DNA from: CAJQGY01 sp905478015
GTDB taxonomy: Bacteria > Pseudomonadota > Gammaproteobacteria > Magnimaribacterales > D2472
NCBI GenBank assembly: GCA_943788365.1
Contig: CALSPZ010000001.1
Coordinates: 62,001-126,000, forward strand
Reading direction: 5' to 3'
Length of the DNA stretch: 64,000 nt
The position numbers were made by a program, and so were the translations under genes. Below the pieces are notes generated by a model. It worked only from the letters and a program-made list of their open reading frames with translations. It ran no database searches and was not told where the DNA came from. Shown here in pieces: positions 1 through 8,510 of the stretch (positions are counted from its first letter, which is position 1; every line of letters starts with the position of its first letter).

Positions 1-2
1 AG

Positions 3-1334
3 GTTGTTTTTGATGGATATACTAAGGTTTCTAATGTAGCTAACGTTGATTCAGAGACTGACATTCTTCCAGTACTGGAAGAGGGTGACATACTTGGCCT
101 TGATAAAGTAAATCTTGAACAGAAATTTACAAAACCAACTGCTCGGTTTTCTGAAGCTGCCCTGGTTAAAGAACTTGAAAAAAAAGGAATAGGAAGACCA
201 TCAACATACGCATCAATAATTTCTACTATTCAAGATAGAGGGTACGTTGAAATAGAAAATAGAAGATTTTTTGTTAAGAAGATTGGTCATATTGTTGCTG
301 AAAGATTACTAGACAGCTTTACGGACATAATGGATTATGACTTTACAGCTAATCTTGAAAACTCTCTTGATAAAGTTGCAGACGGTGATCTTGATTGGAA
401 AAGTGTGCTGAATGATTTTTATAATGCATTTCAAGACGACCTTGTTCTAGCCTCATCAGAAGATGGAGGTATGAAATCTAATCTTCCAGTTGATACAGAT
501 ATACCTTGTCCTTGTGGTAAAAAAACTATGGTTATAAGAAACTCAAGTAATGGAGTTTTTCTTGGATGTACAGGTTATAACGATGAAGGCGATGAAAAGT
601 GTAAAACAACTCTAAATTTAATATCTGGTGATGAAGCAGTAAGTGTAGATGATACCGAAGAGGCTTCTAATTTAATGATAAAAAGAAGATGTCCTATTTG
701 TTCAACTAGTATGGATAATTTTCTTATTGATGAAGACAGAAAACTTCATATATGTGGAAGAAATCCAGACTGTAATGGGTATGAGGTAGAAGAAGGCAAA
801 TTTAAAATTAAAGGTTATGACGGTCCTGTCATCGAGTGCCATAAGTGTGGTTCAGAAATGCAGCTAAAAACAGGTCGATTTGGTAAATATTTTGGATGTC
901 TTAATGATAACTGTGGAGCGACAAGACAACTTCAAAGAAATGGTGAACCAAAGCCATTAATGATGGAACCAATACCTTTGCCAGACCTAAAATGCTTGAA
1001 ATGTGAAGATCATTACTTGCTACGAGATAGCATGAAAGGACTATTCCTTGCCGCAAGTAAATTTCCAAAAAATAGAGAAACAAGAGCCCCTAAAGTAAGT
1101 GAAATAAATACTTTATTGAACGAGCTAAATGATGCATGTAGGTTTTTAGAAGAAAAAGAAAAACACGCTTATCTAACTTCAGCTCCAACACATGATAAGA
1201 AGGGTAATCCGTATGTTGTTAGATATAATAAAGCTGAAGATATTCATTATCTAGCCTCTGAAAAAGACGGGAAGAAAACTAAATGGACTGCTGTTTTTTC
1301 AGATGATGGCTGGAAACAAAGGCTTAAAGATTAG
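3..1334 (+). CDS. topA: DNA topoisomerase I, C-terminal part (runs in from left edge)
   Basis: Type IA topoisomerase that relaxes negative supercoils. The reading frame is open from base 3, so only the last 443 residues are present and the catalytic tyrosine lies outside the window. The visible part begins in the core, with the typical GIGRPSTYASIISTIQDRGY stretch near base 190. It continues into three four-cysteine zinc-ribbon units starting near bases 505, 690 and 835, and ends in the family's C-terminal domain with FPKNRETRAP. An ATG at 330 is internal and not a start. The stop overlaps the next gene's GTG by one base, implying co-transcription. The topA-to-lexA order matches Pseudomonas. 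Confidence 0.96.
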   Translation, partial: VVFDGYTKVSNVANVDSETDILPVLEEGDILGLDKVNLEQKFTKPTARFSEAALVKELEKKGIGRPSTYASIISTIQDRGYVEIENRRFFVKKIGHIVAERLLDSFTDIMDYDFTANLENSLDKVADGDLDWKSVLNDFYNAFQDDLVLASSEDGGMKSNLPVDTDIPCPCGKKTMVIRNSSNGVFLGCTGYNDEGDEKCKTTLNLISGDEAVSVDDTEEASNLMIKRRCPICSTSMDNFLIDEDRKLHICGRNPDCNGYEVEEGKFKIKGYDGPVIECHKCGSEMQLKTGRFGKYFGCLNDNCGATRQLQRNGEPKPLMMEPIPLPDLKCLKCEDHYLLRDSMKGLFLAASKFPKNRETRAPKVSEINTLLNELNDACRFLEEKEKHAYLTSAPTHDKKGNPYVVRYNKAEDIHYLASEKDGKKTKWTAVFSDDGWKQRLKD

Positions 1335-1771
1335 TGGGAAATACAGAATTAGTTAATCAGTATCTCGACCTATCCAAAGAAACACTCGAAAAGATTAAAT
1401 TTGACGATTCAAATGGTGATAATAATCTAAGATTGTTATTTTGTATTTCATTTGAAAAAAGCTTGGATGCTTTTGCAAATGAAATTTTTATTCAACAGAA
1501 TCTTGATATTAATAATTTTATGGAAATGAATGCATTTTCAAAGTTAAATAAAATATCTAATCATAAAAACAGCCTTTCTGTAATTTCAAAACAGCTCGAG
1601 CCCAATGGTCTTATTGAGACCTTTAAAGATATTTATAAAAAAGAGATTGACCCTCCTGGTATAGATTTAATTACATCATCAAACAAAAACACCTTGAAAA
1701 AATTAAATTTATTATTAAATAAGTATGGTGAATGGATATCTTCTTATAGAAAATTTCATCACGAATGTTAA
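1334..1771 (+). CDS. small conserved hypothetical protein downstream of topA
   Basis: A 145-residue, mostly helical, soluble-looking protein with no signal peptide or membrane segment. It starts at a GTG overlapping the topA stop by one base. I do not recognise a catalytic motif. Position is the main clue: in pseudomonads a protein of similar size (the PA3010 position, DUF6586-like from memory) sits between topA and the small PA3009-type gene, and the same order is seen here. Calling it that orthologue is inference from synteny and length. Function unknown. Confidence 0.7.
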   Translation: MGNTELVNQYLDLSKETLEKIKFDDSNGDNNLRLLFCISFEKSLDAFANEIFIQQNLDINNFMEMNAFSKLNKISNHKNSLSVISKQLEPNGLIETFKDIYKKEIDPPGIDLITSSNKNTLKKLNLLLNKYGEWISSYRKFHHEC

Positions 1772-1794
1772 GCTGAATTAAGCACGGAGAAAAT

Positions 1795-2052
1795 ATGTCA
1801 AATTACCTTGAACTTGCACAACTACCAGATGGAACAATTGTACTTAGAAGATCAGATGATCCCTCCAACCCTATTGTTAAGATTGAATTTTCTGGAGAGT
1901 CAAAAGACTTTTTGCAAGGTCAGGAGCTATCTGTTGCTAAAGAGATGATTAAAGCTGGTATCGAGTCTGTTAGTATGAATGTAGGTGATTTTGATGATTT
2001 CTTGGAAAATGCAAAAGAAACAAAGCAGAAAAAGTCAGTCATTCTCCATTAA
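1795..2052 (+). CDS. small conserved hypothetical protein (PA3009-like)
   Basis: An 85-residue acidic protein opening MSNYLELAQLPDGTIVLRR, which resembles from memory the small pseudomonad protein encoded between topA and lexA. No Cys or His cluster, no membrane segment. A GGAG-type ribosome site (cacggagaaaat) lies just before the ATG. It lies 23 bases after the preceding gene and its stop is only 6 bases from the convergent lexA stop. The conserved link with topA and lexA hints at a DNA-topology or stress role, but nothing in the sequence shows one. Confidence 0.72.
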   Translation: MSNYLELAQLPDGTIVLRRSDDPSNPIVKIEFSGESKDFLQGQELSVAKEMIKAGIESVSMNVGDFDDFLENAKETKQKKSVILH

Positions 2053-2058
2053 TTTTTT

Positions 2059-2688
2059 TTAATTTTCTCTTATAAGACCTATATATTTCCCTTCAAGAAA
2101 AAACTCTTCTGACCTTAGATCAACTTCAATATCACTGAAATCATCATTAGCAGGTTCTAAAACTATTTTGTCATTAGAAGGTTTTGTGAAGTATTTTACA
2201 GTCACCTCATCATCAATTCTTGCAACGACTATATCTCCATTTTTCACATCATGTGTTTTTTGAACTGCAATAAGATCATCTTCCATAATCCCAGCATCCT
2301 TCATGCTTAAACCTTTAACTCTTAAGAAATAATCAAAAGAAGATCCAAAAAAATTTGACGGGCATGGCACTTGTTTCTCAATATTTTCAGAAGCTAGTGT
2401 TGGTGAGCCTGCTGCAACCAAACCAATTATGGGGTAGTTATCAGTTTCTATACTTCCACTCTCTTGTTCACTTTCCTCACCTATTATTGTTATGCCTCTA
2501 GATGCCCCACTTGCAATAGATATAAAACCTTTTTTTTCGAGAGCTCTTAGGTGAGTTTCTGCAGAGTTGGGTGATTTAAACCCCATCTCCTTGCATATGT
2601 CTGATCTGGTAGGAGGAAATCCTGTCCCTTTTATGTAAACTTTAATACAATTAAGTACTTTATTTTGTTGAGGTGTAATATCTTTCAT
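2059..2688 (-). CDS. lexA: LexA repressor, SOS response regulator
   Basis: Represses SOS genes and self-cleaves when RecA is activated by DNA damage. 209 residues, slightly longer than the E. coli protein (202). The N-terminal winged helix opens MKDITPQQNKVLNCI, with a recognition helix around residues 27-48. The cleavage bond is Ala93-Gly94 in LVAAGSP. Ser128 (in GLSMKD) and Lys165 (in VTVKYF) form the catalytic dyad. The linker at residues 70-83 is longer and more acidic than in E. coli. Its promoter contains a perfect LexA box, so it is autoregulated and shares that operator with the divergent nucleotidase operon. Confidence 0.97.
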   Translation of the reverse strand: MKDITPQQNKVLNCIKVYIKGTGFPPTRSDICKEMGFKSPNSAETHLRALEKKGFISIASGASRGITIIGEESEQESGSIETDNYPIIGLVAAGSPTLASENIEKQVPCPSNFFGSSFDYFLRVKGLSMKDAGIMEDDLIAVQKTHDVKNGDIVVARIDDEVTVKYFTKPSNDKIVLEPANDDFSDIEVDLRSEEFFLEGKYIGLIREN

Positions 2689-2697
2689 AGCTAAATT

Positions 2698-2725
2698 ATT
2701 ATACTGAATATATATACAGTATAAT
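2698..2725. promoter_or_regulatory. LexA box between two divergent -10 elements
   Basis: CTGAATATATATACAG at 2704-2719 fits the gammaproteobacterial CTG-N10-CAG LexA box. It is flanked directly by ATTATA (2698-2703), which is a TATAAT -10 on the minus strand for lexA, and by TATAAT (2720-2725), a -10 for the plus-strand operon starting at 2750. One operator therefore fills the -10/-35 spacer of both promoters and should shut off both at once. Confidence 0.88.
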
Positions 2726-2749
2726 AATTAAAACATTTTTTCAAGAATT

Positions 2750-3658
2750 ATGAATAAAAGTATATCTAAGCTAATCATAGGAATCTCATCAAGAGCGTTA
2801 TTTAACTTAGATGCGAGCCATGATATTTATAAAAAAAGTGGTGTTGAGTCATACAAACAATATCAAATAGAAAATGAAGAAAATATTCTTGAACCTGGAG
2901 AAGCATTCCCGCTAGTAAAAAAAATATTAAATTTAAATAAATTTTATGATGATGAAAAAAGAATTGAGGTAATACTTTTATCTAGAAATTCTTCTGATAC
3001 AGGTTTGAGAATAAGAAATTCAATCGAGGCTCATAATCTTGATATAAGCAGGGCTGCTTTTTGTGGTGGTGAAAGTCCTCACAGATATGTAAAAGATTTT
3101 GGAGTTCACTTGTTTCTTTCAAGCAGTATTGAGGATGTTAAATTAGCAATAGATTCTGAGGTTGCTGCAGCAACTATTATTTCATCAGATTCAAAATCTA
3201 GAGATAGTGATATGACCAAAGAGCAGTTAAGAATAGCATTTGATGGAGATGCTGTTATATTTTCAGATGAGTCAGAGAAAATTTATCAAGAAAAAGGTTT
3301 AAACGCTTTTATGGATAATGAAAAGAATGCTAAAAGCCCACTTAAAGCAGGACCCTTTAAAAACTTTCTTTTAGAGTTAAATAAAATTCAAAATGATTTT
3401 GATCAAGATAACTGTCCTATTCGAACAGCATTAGTTACTGCTCGTTCTGCTCCATCTGATAAGAGAGTTATTAAAACATTGAGAGAGTGGGGTGTGAGAA
3501 TTGATGAGTCTTTATTCTTAGGGGGCATGCCAAAAAAAGATTTTTTAAAATCTTTTGATGCGGATATATTTTTTGACGATCAAAAACATAATATTTTAGA
3601 GGCCTCTAGTGAATTAACTTCTGGACATGTACCATACGGTATAAAAAATAAAGGATAG
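2750..3658 (+). CDS. 5'-nucleotidase family protein (cytosolic cN-I-like)
   Basis: Probable nucleoside 5'-monophosphate phosphatase of the cytosolic 5'-nucleotidase I-like family (Pfam 5_nucleotid, from memory PF06189). 302 residues, no signal peptide. Family-like stretches are AFDGDAVIFSDESE near residue 163, VTARSAPSDKRVIKTLREWG near 227, and FDADIFFDDQKHNI near 270, a haloacid-dehalogenase-like set of Asp residues. It starts 30 bases after the LexA box, with a TATAAT directly beside that box, so it is predicted to be SOS-regulated. thrH follows after 3 bases and queH overlaps thrH, forming one operon. Substrate is not evident. Confidence 0.8.
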   Translation: MNKSISKLIIGISSRALFNLDASHDIYKKSGVESYKQYQIENEENILEPGEAFPLVKKILNLNKFYDDEKRIEVILLSRNSSDTGLRIRNSIEAHNLDISRAAFCGGESPHRYVKDFGVHLFLSSSIEDVKLAIDSEVAAATIISSDSKSRDSDMTKEQLRIAFDGDAVIFSDESEKIYQEKGLNAFMDNEKNAKSPLKAGPFKNFLLELNKIQNDFDQDNCPIRTALVTARSAPSDKRVIKTLREWGVRIDESLFLGGMPKKDFLKSFDADIFFDDQKHNILEASSELTSGHVPYGIKNKG

Positions 3659-3661
3659 GAA

Positions 3662-4273
3662 ATGGAAATAGTTTGTTTTGATATGGAAGGGACTTTAACT
3701 CCTGAAATTTGGGAACAGGTTGCTTTAAATACTGGAATTGAAGACTTTAATAAAACGACTCGAGATATTCCAAGCTATGCTGAGCTAATGGATTTTCGTC
3801 TAAACGTGATGAGGGAGCATGGTGTTAAGTTATCTGATATTCAAAGTGCTGCAAATCAACTAGACCTTCTTCCTGGGGCTGAAGAGTTTATAGAAAAAGT
3901 TAGATCTAATTTTCAAGTTGTTATTTTGTCTGATACCTTTCATGAAATTGCGCAACCTTTAATGAAGAAATTAGGTTTTCCTCTTCTGCTTTGTCACAAT
4001 TTAGAAGTTCAAAATGATGGGAGTATATCTGCCTACAATTTAAGGCATGAGACGGCAAAAAAACAAGCTATTTTGGGGTTTCAATCAATGGGATATAGAT
4101 GCTTTGCAGCAGGCGATTCTTATAATGATATTCAAATGTTTGATGTTGCAGAAAAGGGATTCTTTATAAATTCACCAGAGAAGATATCATCTTCTCAACC
4201 TCATATTGAGGCATTTGATAACTATAATGATTTAGAAAATGCATTTATAAAAAATTCAATCTTTGTAAAATGA
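3662..4273 (+). CDS. thrH: ThrH, phosphoserine phosphatase / homoserine phosphotransferase
   Basis: HAD-superfamily enzyme like Pseudomonas ThrH, which dephosphorylates phosphoserine and can pass the phosphate to homoserine. 203 residues against 205 in P. aeruginosa, with the same opening (MEIVCFDMEGTLTPEIW). Asp7 is the nucleophile; the usual second Asp of DxDxT is Glu9, as in known ThrH. VVILSDTFHE is motif II and AAGDSYNDIQM is the metal-binding motif. It lies 3 bases after the nucleotidase gene and overlaps queH by 4 bases. Confidence 0.92.
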   Translation: MEIVCFDMEGTLTPEIWEQVALNTGIEDFNKTTRDIPSYAELMDFRLNVMREHGVKLSDIQSAANQLDLLPGAEEFIEKVRSNFQVVILSDTFHEIAQPLMKKLGFPLLLCHNLEVQNDGSISAYNLRHETAKKQAILGFQSMGYRCFAAGDSYNDIQMFDVAEKGFFINSPEKISSSQPHIEAFDNYNDLENAFIKNSIFVK

Positions 4274-4932
4274 GCGAACATTTAAAACATAATAATTACG
4301 AAAGACCGGAATTAGAGCTTCCACTCAAAGATTCAAAACTATTACTTCATAGCTGTTGCGCACCATGCGCAGGGGAAATAATGGAAGCAGTTGCCGCATC
4401 AAAAATAAAAACAACTGTTTATTTTTATAATCCGAATATCCACCCTAAAGAAGAATATGAAATAAGGAAGGATGAAAACAAAAGGTTTTGTGACAAGCTT
4501 GGCTTTGATTTTATCGATGCTGATTATGACAAGGATAAATGGTTTGAAAGAGTGAAAGGTCTTGAAGATGAGCCTGAGAGAGGAAAAAGGTGTACAGAGT
4601 GTTTTGATATGAGGTTTGAAAGGTCTGCACTTTATGCTCAAGAAAATAACTATAGAGTTTATGCAACTACTCTTGGAATATCACGTTGGAAAAATATGGA
4701 TCAAATCAATGATTCTGGTCATAGATCTGCAGAAAGATACGAGGATGTTATGTACTGGGATTTTAACTGGAGAAAAAAAGGCGGTTCATCCAGAATGATT
4801 GAAATATCAAAAAAAGAAGAATTTTATCAGCAAGAATATTGTGGTTGTGTTTATAGTCTTCGGGATACTAATAAGTGGCGTAAAGAGAATAATAGAGACA
4901 GGATAATTAGAGGCATTAAATTTTATTCTTAG
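4270..4932 (+). CDS. queH: epoxyqueuosine reductase QueH
   Basis: Catalyses the last step of queuosine tRNA modification, reducing epoxyqueuosine; non-homologous replacement for QueG. 220 residues. The family cysteines are visible: Cys29-Cys30 and Cys33 in HSCCAPC, Cys108 and Cys111 in RCTEC, Cys191 and Cys193 in YCGC, consistent with an iron-sulfur and second-metal site. The ATG overlaps the thrH stop by 4 bases, so it is translated from the same message and would share the LexA-controlled promoter. No other queuosine gene is in the window. Confidence 0.92.
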   Translation: MSEHLKHNNYERPELELPLKDSKLLLHSCCAPCAGEIMEAVAASKIKTTVYFYNPNIHPKEEYEIRKDENKRFCDKLGFDFIDADYDKDKWFERVKGLEDEPERGKRCTECFDMRFERSALYAQENNYRVYATTLGISRWKNMDQINDSGHRSAERYEDVMYWDFNWRKKGGSSRMIEISKKEEFYQQEYCGCVYSLRDTNKWRKENNRDRIIRGIKFYS

Positions 4933-4940
4933 ACTAACAT

Positions 4941-4970
4941 TTGGGAATTACCATGTTTGTGCTTTATAAT
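4941..4970 (+). promoter_or_regulatory. candidate prpB promoter (leaderless or near-leaderless)
   Basis: TTGGGA (4941-4946), an 18-base spacer, and a perfect TATAAT (4965-4970). The prpB ATG begins 8 bases after the -10, so transcription would start at or within 1-2 bases of the ATG. No Shine-Dalgarno sequence precedes it. Confidence 0.65.
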
Positions 4971-4978
4971 TTTCGACC

Positions 4979-5848
4979 ATGTCATCAGGCACAAAATTTA
5001 GAAAAGCTCTTGCAGAGAATAATCCTCTTATAATTCCAGGAGCCATTAATGCATACTCAGCTATATTAGCAGAAAAATCAGGGCACCAAGCGCTATACCT
5101 GTCAGGCGGAGGAGTGGCCGCTGCATCATACGGAATACCAGATTTAGGAATTACTTCTATGGAAGATGTTCTTATAGATGTGAAGCGTATTACAGATGCT
5201 TCCTCTTTACCTTTACTAGTAGATATAGATACTGGTTGGGGTGGAGCATTTAATATATCAAGGACAATTAAAGAGATGATTCAAGCAGGTGCTGCTGCAG
5301 TGCATATTGAGGATCAAATCTCACAAAAAAGATGTGGCCATAGGCCAAACAAGTCAATCGTATCATCAGCCGAAATGGAGGATAGAATTAAGGCAGCTGT
5401 TGATGGCAGGACAGATGAGTCTTTTTTTATTATGGCGCGAACTGATTCATTTGCGAGCGAGGGCATGAGCGGCGCAATAGAAAGAGCCGAGGGTTATATT
5501 GAGCAAGGTGCAGATGGGATATTTCTTGAAGCTGTTTCAAGTCTAGATGATTATAAGATGCTTAAAGAATCTATTTCAGCACCAGTTCTAGCTAACATTA
5601 CCGAATTTGGCAAAACCCCATTGTTTAGTGCAAATGAGTTAAGTTCTGTAGGTGTGGATATGGTGCTATTTCCACTATCTGCTTTTAGAGCTATGAGTCA
5701 AATAGCGGAAAAAGTTTACATTTCACTAGCCAAGGACGGGACACAAGAGCCTCTATTGGATATAATGCAGACCCGAGACGAACTATACGAAAGACTTAAT
5801 TATCATGAATATGAAGAGAAGCTTGATGAGCTTTTTTTAAAAAAATAA
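4979..5848 (+). CDS. prpB: 2-methylisocitrate lyase
   Basis: Last step of the methylcitrate cycle: splits 2-methylisocitrate into pyruvate and succinate. 289 residues, normal for PrpB. Catalytic Cys119 lies in KRCGH (residues 117-121); LVDIDTGWGG (residues 80-89) supplies metal-binding aspartates of the isocitrate-lyase/PEP-mutase fold. First gene of prpB-prpC-prpD, followed by prpC after 17 bases. No prpR-type regulator, acnD or prpF is adjacent, so the PrpD-type dehydratase version of the pathway is used. Confidence 0.96.
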   Translation: MSSGTKFRKALAENNPLIIPGAINAYSAILAEKSGHQALYLSGGGVAAASYGIPDLGITSMEDVLIDVKRITDASSLPLLVDIDTGWGGAFNISRTIKEMIQAGAAAVHIEDQISQKRCGHRPNKSIVSSAEMEDRIKAAVDGRTDESFFIMARTDSFASEGMSGAIERAEGYIEQGADGIFLEAVSSLDDYKMLKESISAPVLANITEFGKTPLFSANELSSVGVDMVLFPLSAFRAMSQIAEKVYISLAKDGTQEPLLDIMQTRDELYERLNYHEYEEKLDELFLKK

Positions 5849-5865
5849 ACTAGGGGACGCAAAAA

Positions 5866-6987
5866 ATGGTAAAAAAACTTGAAGGAGCTGGTTTAAGGGG
5901 CCAGGTTGCTGGAGAAACATCATTATCTACAGTTGGGCAAATTGAAGGACTTGCTTATAGGGGTCATAAAATTGAAACTCTTGCTGATAAAGCAACATTT
6001 GAAGAAGTCGCATACCTTCTTCTTTACAACAAACTTCCAAATCAATCTGAATTAGACATATATAAAAATTTACTTAAAGACCAAAGAGATCTTCCTCAAG
6101 AATTAAAAGAAGTACTTCAAAAAATTCCTGCCAATGCTCACCCAATGGATGTTATGAGGACTGGAACTAGTATGCTTGGTAACTTAGAGCCTGAAGGAGA
6201 CTTTTCCAATCAACTTAATTCAATTAATAGAATGATTGCAACCATGCCTTCAATTGTTACTTATTGGTATAAATATTCTCATGAAGGTCTTGATATAGAT
6301 TTGGTTAATGATGAGGATAGTATGGCTGGTCATTTTCTTCATATCTTGCATGGAAAAACTCCATCTGATTTGCACAGAAAGGTTATGGATGTTTCTCTAG
6401 TTCTGTATGCTGAGCATGAGTTTAATGCCTCGACTTTTACATCAAGAGTTTGTGCATCAACAATGTCTGATATTCACTCATGTGTTGTAGCGGCGATTGG
6501 TTCTCTTAGAGGGCCACTGCATGGAGGAGCCAACGAAAAAGCTATGGAGTTAATTGAAAATTGGACTTCAAGAGATGAGGCAAAAGAAAAAATATTATCA
6601 ATGCTTGCTAATAAAGAAAAGATTATGGGTTTTGGACATGCTGTTTATTCAATTAGAGATCCAAGAAATGCAGTAATTAAAGAGTACGCAGAAGAGCTTT
6701 CAAAATTAGCAGCTGACGATTCTCTATACCAAGTTGCAGAAGAGGTAGAGAAAGTTATGGCTGATGAGAAAAAAATGTTTGCCAATGCTGATTTTTTTCA
6801 CGCACCAGCATATTTTTATATGGGCATACCTACCAAACTATTCACTCCTATATTTGTGATGTCTCGAGTTTCTGGTTGGACGGCTCATTGCATGGAACAA
6901 AGAGCTAATAATAGAATTATAAGACCAAGTGCAGATTATATTGGAGTTGAGCATTCTGAATGGGTTGATATAGAAGATAGATCATAA
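5866..6987 (+). CDS. prpC: 2-methylcitrate synthase
   Basis: Condenses propionyl-CoA with oxaloacetate to 2-methylcitrate. 373 residues, the short length typical of PrpC rather than the roughly 430-residue gammaproteobacterial citrate synthase. Signature segments are GLAYRGHKIETLA near the start, GPLHGGANEKAM with the first catalytic His, GFGHAVY with the second, and ADFFHAPAY. A ribosome site (aggggacgc) precedes the ATG. Middle gene of the prp operon; 4 bases separate it from prpD. Confidence 0.95.
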   Translation: MVKKLEGAGLRGQVAGETSLSTVGQIEGLAYRGHKIETLADKATFEEVAYLLLYNKLPNQSELDIYKNLLKDQRDLPQELKEVLQKIPANAHPMDVMRTGTSMLGNLEPEGDFSNQLNSINRMIATMPSIVTYWYKYSHEGLDIDLVNDEDSMAGHFLHILHGKTPSDLHRKVMDVSLVLYAEHEFNASTFTSRVCASTMSDIHSCVVAAIGSLRGPLHGGANEKAMELIENWTSRDEAKEKILSMLANKEKIMGFGHAVYSIRDPRNAVIKEYAEELSKLAADDSLYQVAEEVEKVMADEKKMFANADFFHAPAYFYMGIPTKLFTPIFVMSRVSGWTAHCMEQRANNRIIRPSADYIGVEHSEWVDIEDRS

Positions 6988-6991
6988 AATC

Positions 6992-8440
6992 ATGTCATCA
7001 AATGTAGACCTTAATGTAAGGCCAGATTATGACAAAATTATTACAGATATAGCTCAGTATGTTTATTCCTACAAAGTTGAATCTGATCTAGCTCTAGAAA
7101 CTGCAAAAAACTGCTTAATTGATACTATTGGTTGCGGCCTTCTTGCTCTTCAATTTCCTGCTTGTACAAAAATGCTTGGTCCTATTGTGGAAGGCACATC
7201 AGTTCCTTACGGAGTAAGAGTTCCAGGTACAAACTTTAATTTGGACCCAGTCAAAGGAGCATTTGATATTGGATGCTCAATAAGATGGCTGGATTATAAC
7301 GATACCTGGTTGGCTGCAGAATGGGGACATCCTTCTGATAATCTAGGTGCTATTTTAGCTGTATCAGACTATGTTTCCCAAAAAAGAGTTGAAGAAGGCA
7401 AGAACTCTCTTCTCGTCAAGGATGTTTTACATTGCATGATAATGGCCCATGAAATTCAAGGAGTCCTCGCACTCAAGAACAGTTTTAACAGAGTAGGTCT
7501 AGATCATGTGGTGCTAGTAAAGGTAGCTTCGACAGCTATCGCTACCAAATTATTAGGTGGTGACCTAAATCAAATTAAAGATGCTATTTCTCATGCATGG
7601 GTTGATGGACAAAGTCTTAGAACATATAGGCATGCTCCAAATGCTGGGTCTAGAAAAAGTTGGGCCGCAGGAGATGCAACTAGCAGAGCGGTAAGATTAG
7701 CTATGATTGTCATGCAAGGTGAAATGGGTTATCCAGGAGTACTATCTGCTCCAACTTGGGGTTTTGAAGATATATCTTTTAACAAAAAACAACTCACACT
7801 GCACCAGGAATTAAATAGTTATGTAATGGAAAATATTCTATTCAAAATTAGTTTCCCAGCTGAGTTTCATGCCCAAACTGCTGTTGAGGCAGCGGTAAAA
7901 TTACATTTGGATATCATAAATAGACTTGACGATATTGAGACGATAAATATCACAACCCATGAGTCTGCTATTAGAATTATTTCTAAAGTTGGCGATCTTA
8001 ATAATCCTGCTGATAGAGATCATTGCCTTCAATACATGGTAGCTATAGGGCTTCTAAAAGGTAATCTAGTTGCAGAAGATTACGAGGATGATGTCGCAGC
8101 TGATCCTAGAATTGATACATTAAGATCAAAAATGAAAATTAGTGAAGATAAAAGATATTCAGCTGAATATCACGAAGCTGATAAAAGATCTATTGCTAAT
8201 AAGATACAAATTCATTTTAATGATGGCTCATCAACTGAAGCTATTGAAGTTGAATATCCTATTGGACATAAAAGAAGAAGAGAGGAAGGCATACCAGTGC
8301 TTGAAGAAAAATTCAGAAGAAACCTTGAATTAACCTTTACAAAAGAAAAAGCTGATGAAATTTTTAATTTATGTGTAAATAAAGATGATCTAGAACAGAT
8401 GAGCGTCATTGACTTTCAACAAATGCTTTCATTATCTTAA
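6992..8440 (+). CDS. prpD: 2-methylcitrate dehydratase (MmgE/PrpD family)
   Basis: Converts 2-methylcitrate to 2-methylaconitate without an iron-sulfur cluster. 482 residues, as in E. coli PrpD (483). Family segments: LIDTIGCGLLAL near residue 43, IRWLDYNDTWLAAEWGHPSDN near 98, a serine/alanine-rich helix near 225, and KISFPAEFHAQTAVEAA near 290. Rehydration to methylisocitrate could be done by AcnB, which is encoded at 21.8-24.4 kb; that link is established for other bacteria and inferred here. Last gene of the prp operon. Confidence 0.95.
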   Translation: MSSNVDLNVRPDYDKIITDIAQYVYSYKVESDLALETAKNCLIDTIGCGLLALQFPACTKMLGPIVEGTSVPYGVRVPGTNFNLDPVKGAFDIGCSIRWLDYNDTWLAAEWGHPSDNLGAILAVSDYVSQKRVEEGKNSLLVKDVLHCMIMAHEIQGVLALKNSFNRVGLDHVVLVKVASTAIATKLLGGDLNQIKDAISHAWVDGQSLRTYRHAPNAGSRKSWAAGDATSRAVRLAMIVMQGEMGYPGVLSAPTWGFEDISFNKKQLTLHQELNSYVMENILFKISFPAEFHAQTAVEAAVKLHLDIINRLDDIETINITTHESAIRIISKVGDLNNPADRDHCLQYMVAIGLLKGNLVAEDYEDDVAADPRIDTLRSKMKISEDKRYSAEYHEADKRSIANKIQIHFNDGSSTEAIEVEYPIGHKRRREEGIPVLEEKFRRNLELTFTKEKADEIFNLCVNKDDLEQMSVIDFQQMLSLS

Positions 8441-8498
8441 AATAAGTTCTAATAAATCTTAAAACCCCTTACAATATATAAGAATCGCATTTTTAGAC

Positions 8499-8504
8499 TA
8501 TAAT
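8499..8504 (+). promoter_or_regulatory. -10 element giving a leaderless aroC mRNA
   Basis: TATAAT ends 6 bases before the aroC ATG at 8511, so RNA synthesis should begin at the start codon. No ribosome-binding site is present. No good -35 is visible. Confidence 0.55.
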
Positions 8505-8510
8505 TTTGTC

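Noticed and set aside
4616..4798. Small plus-strand frame inside queH
   Set aside because: Different frame of a clearly coding gene, no ribosome site, no family likeness.
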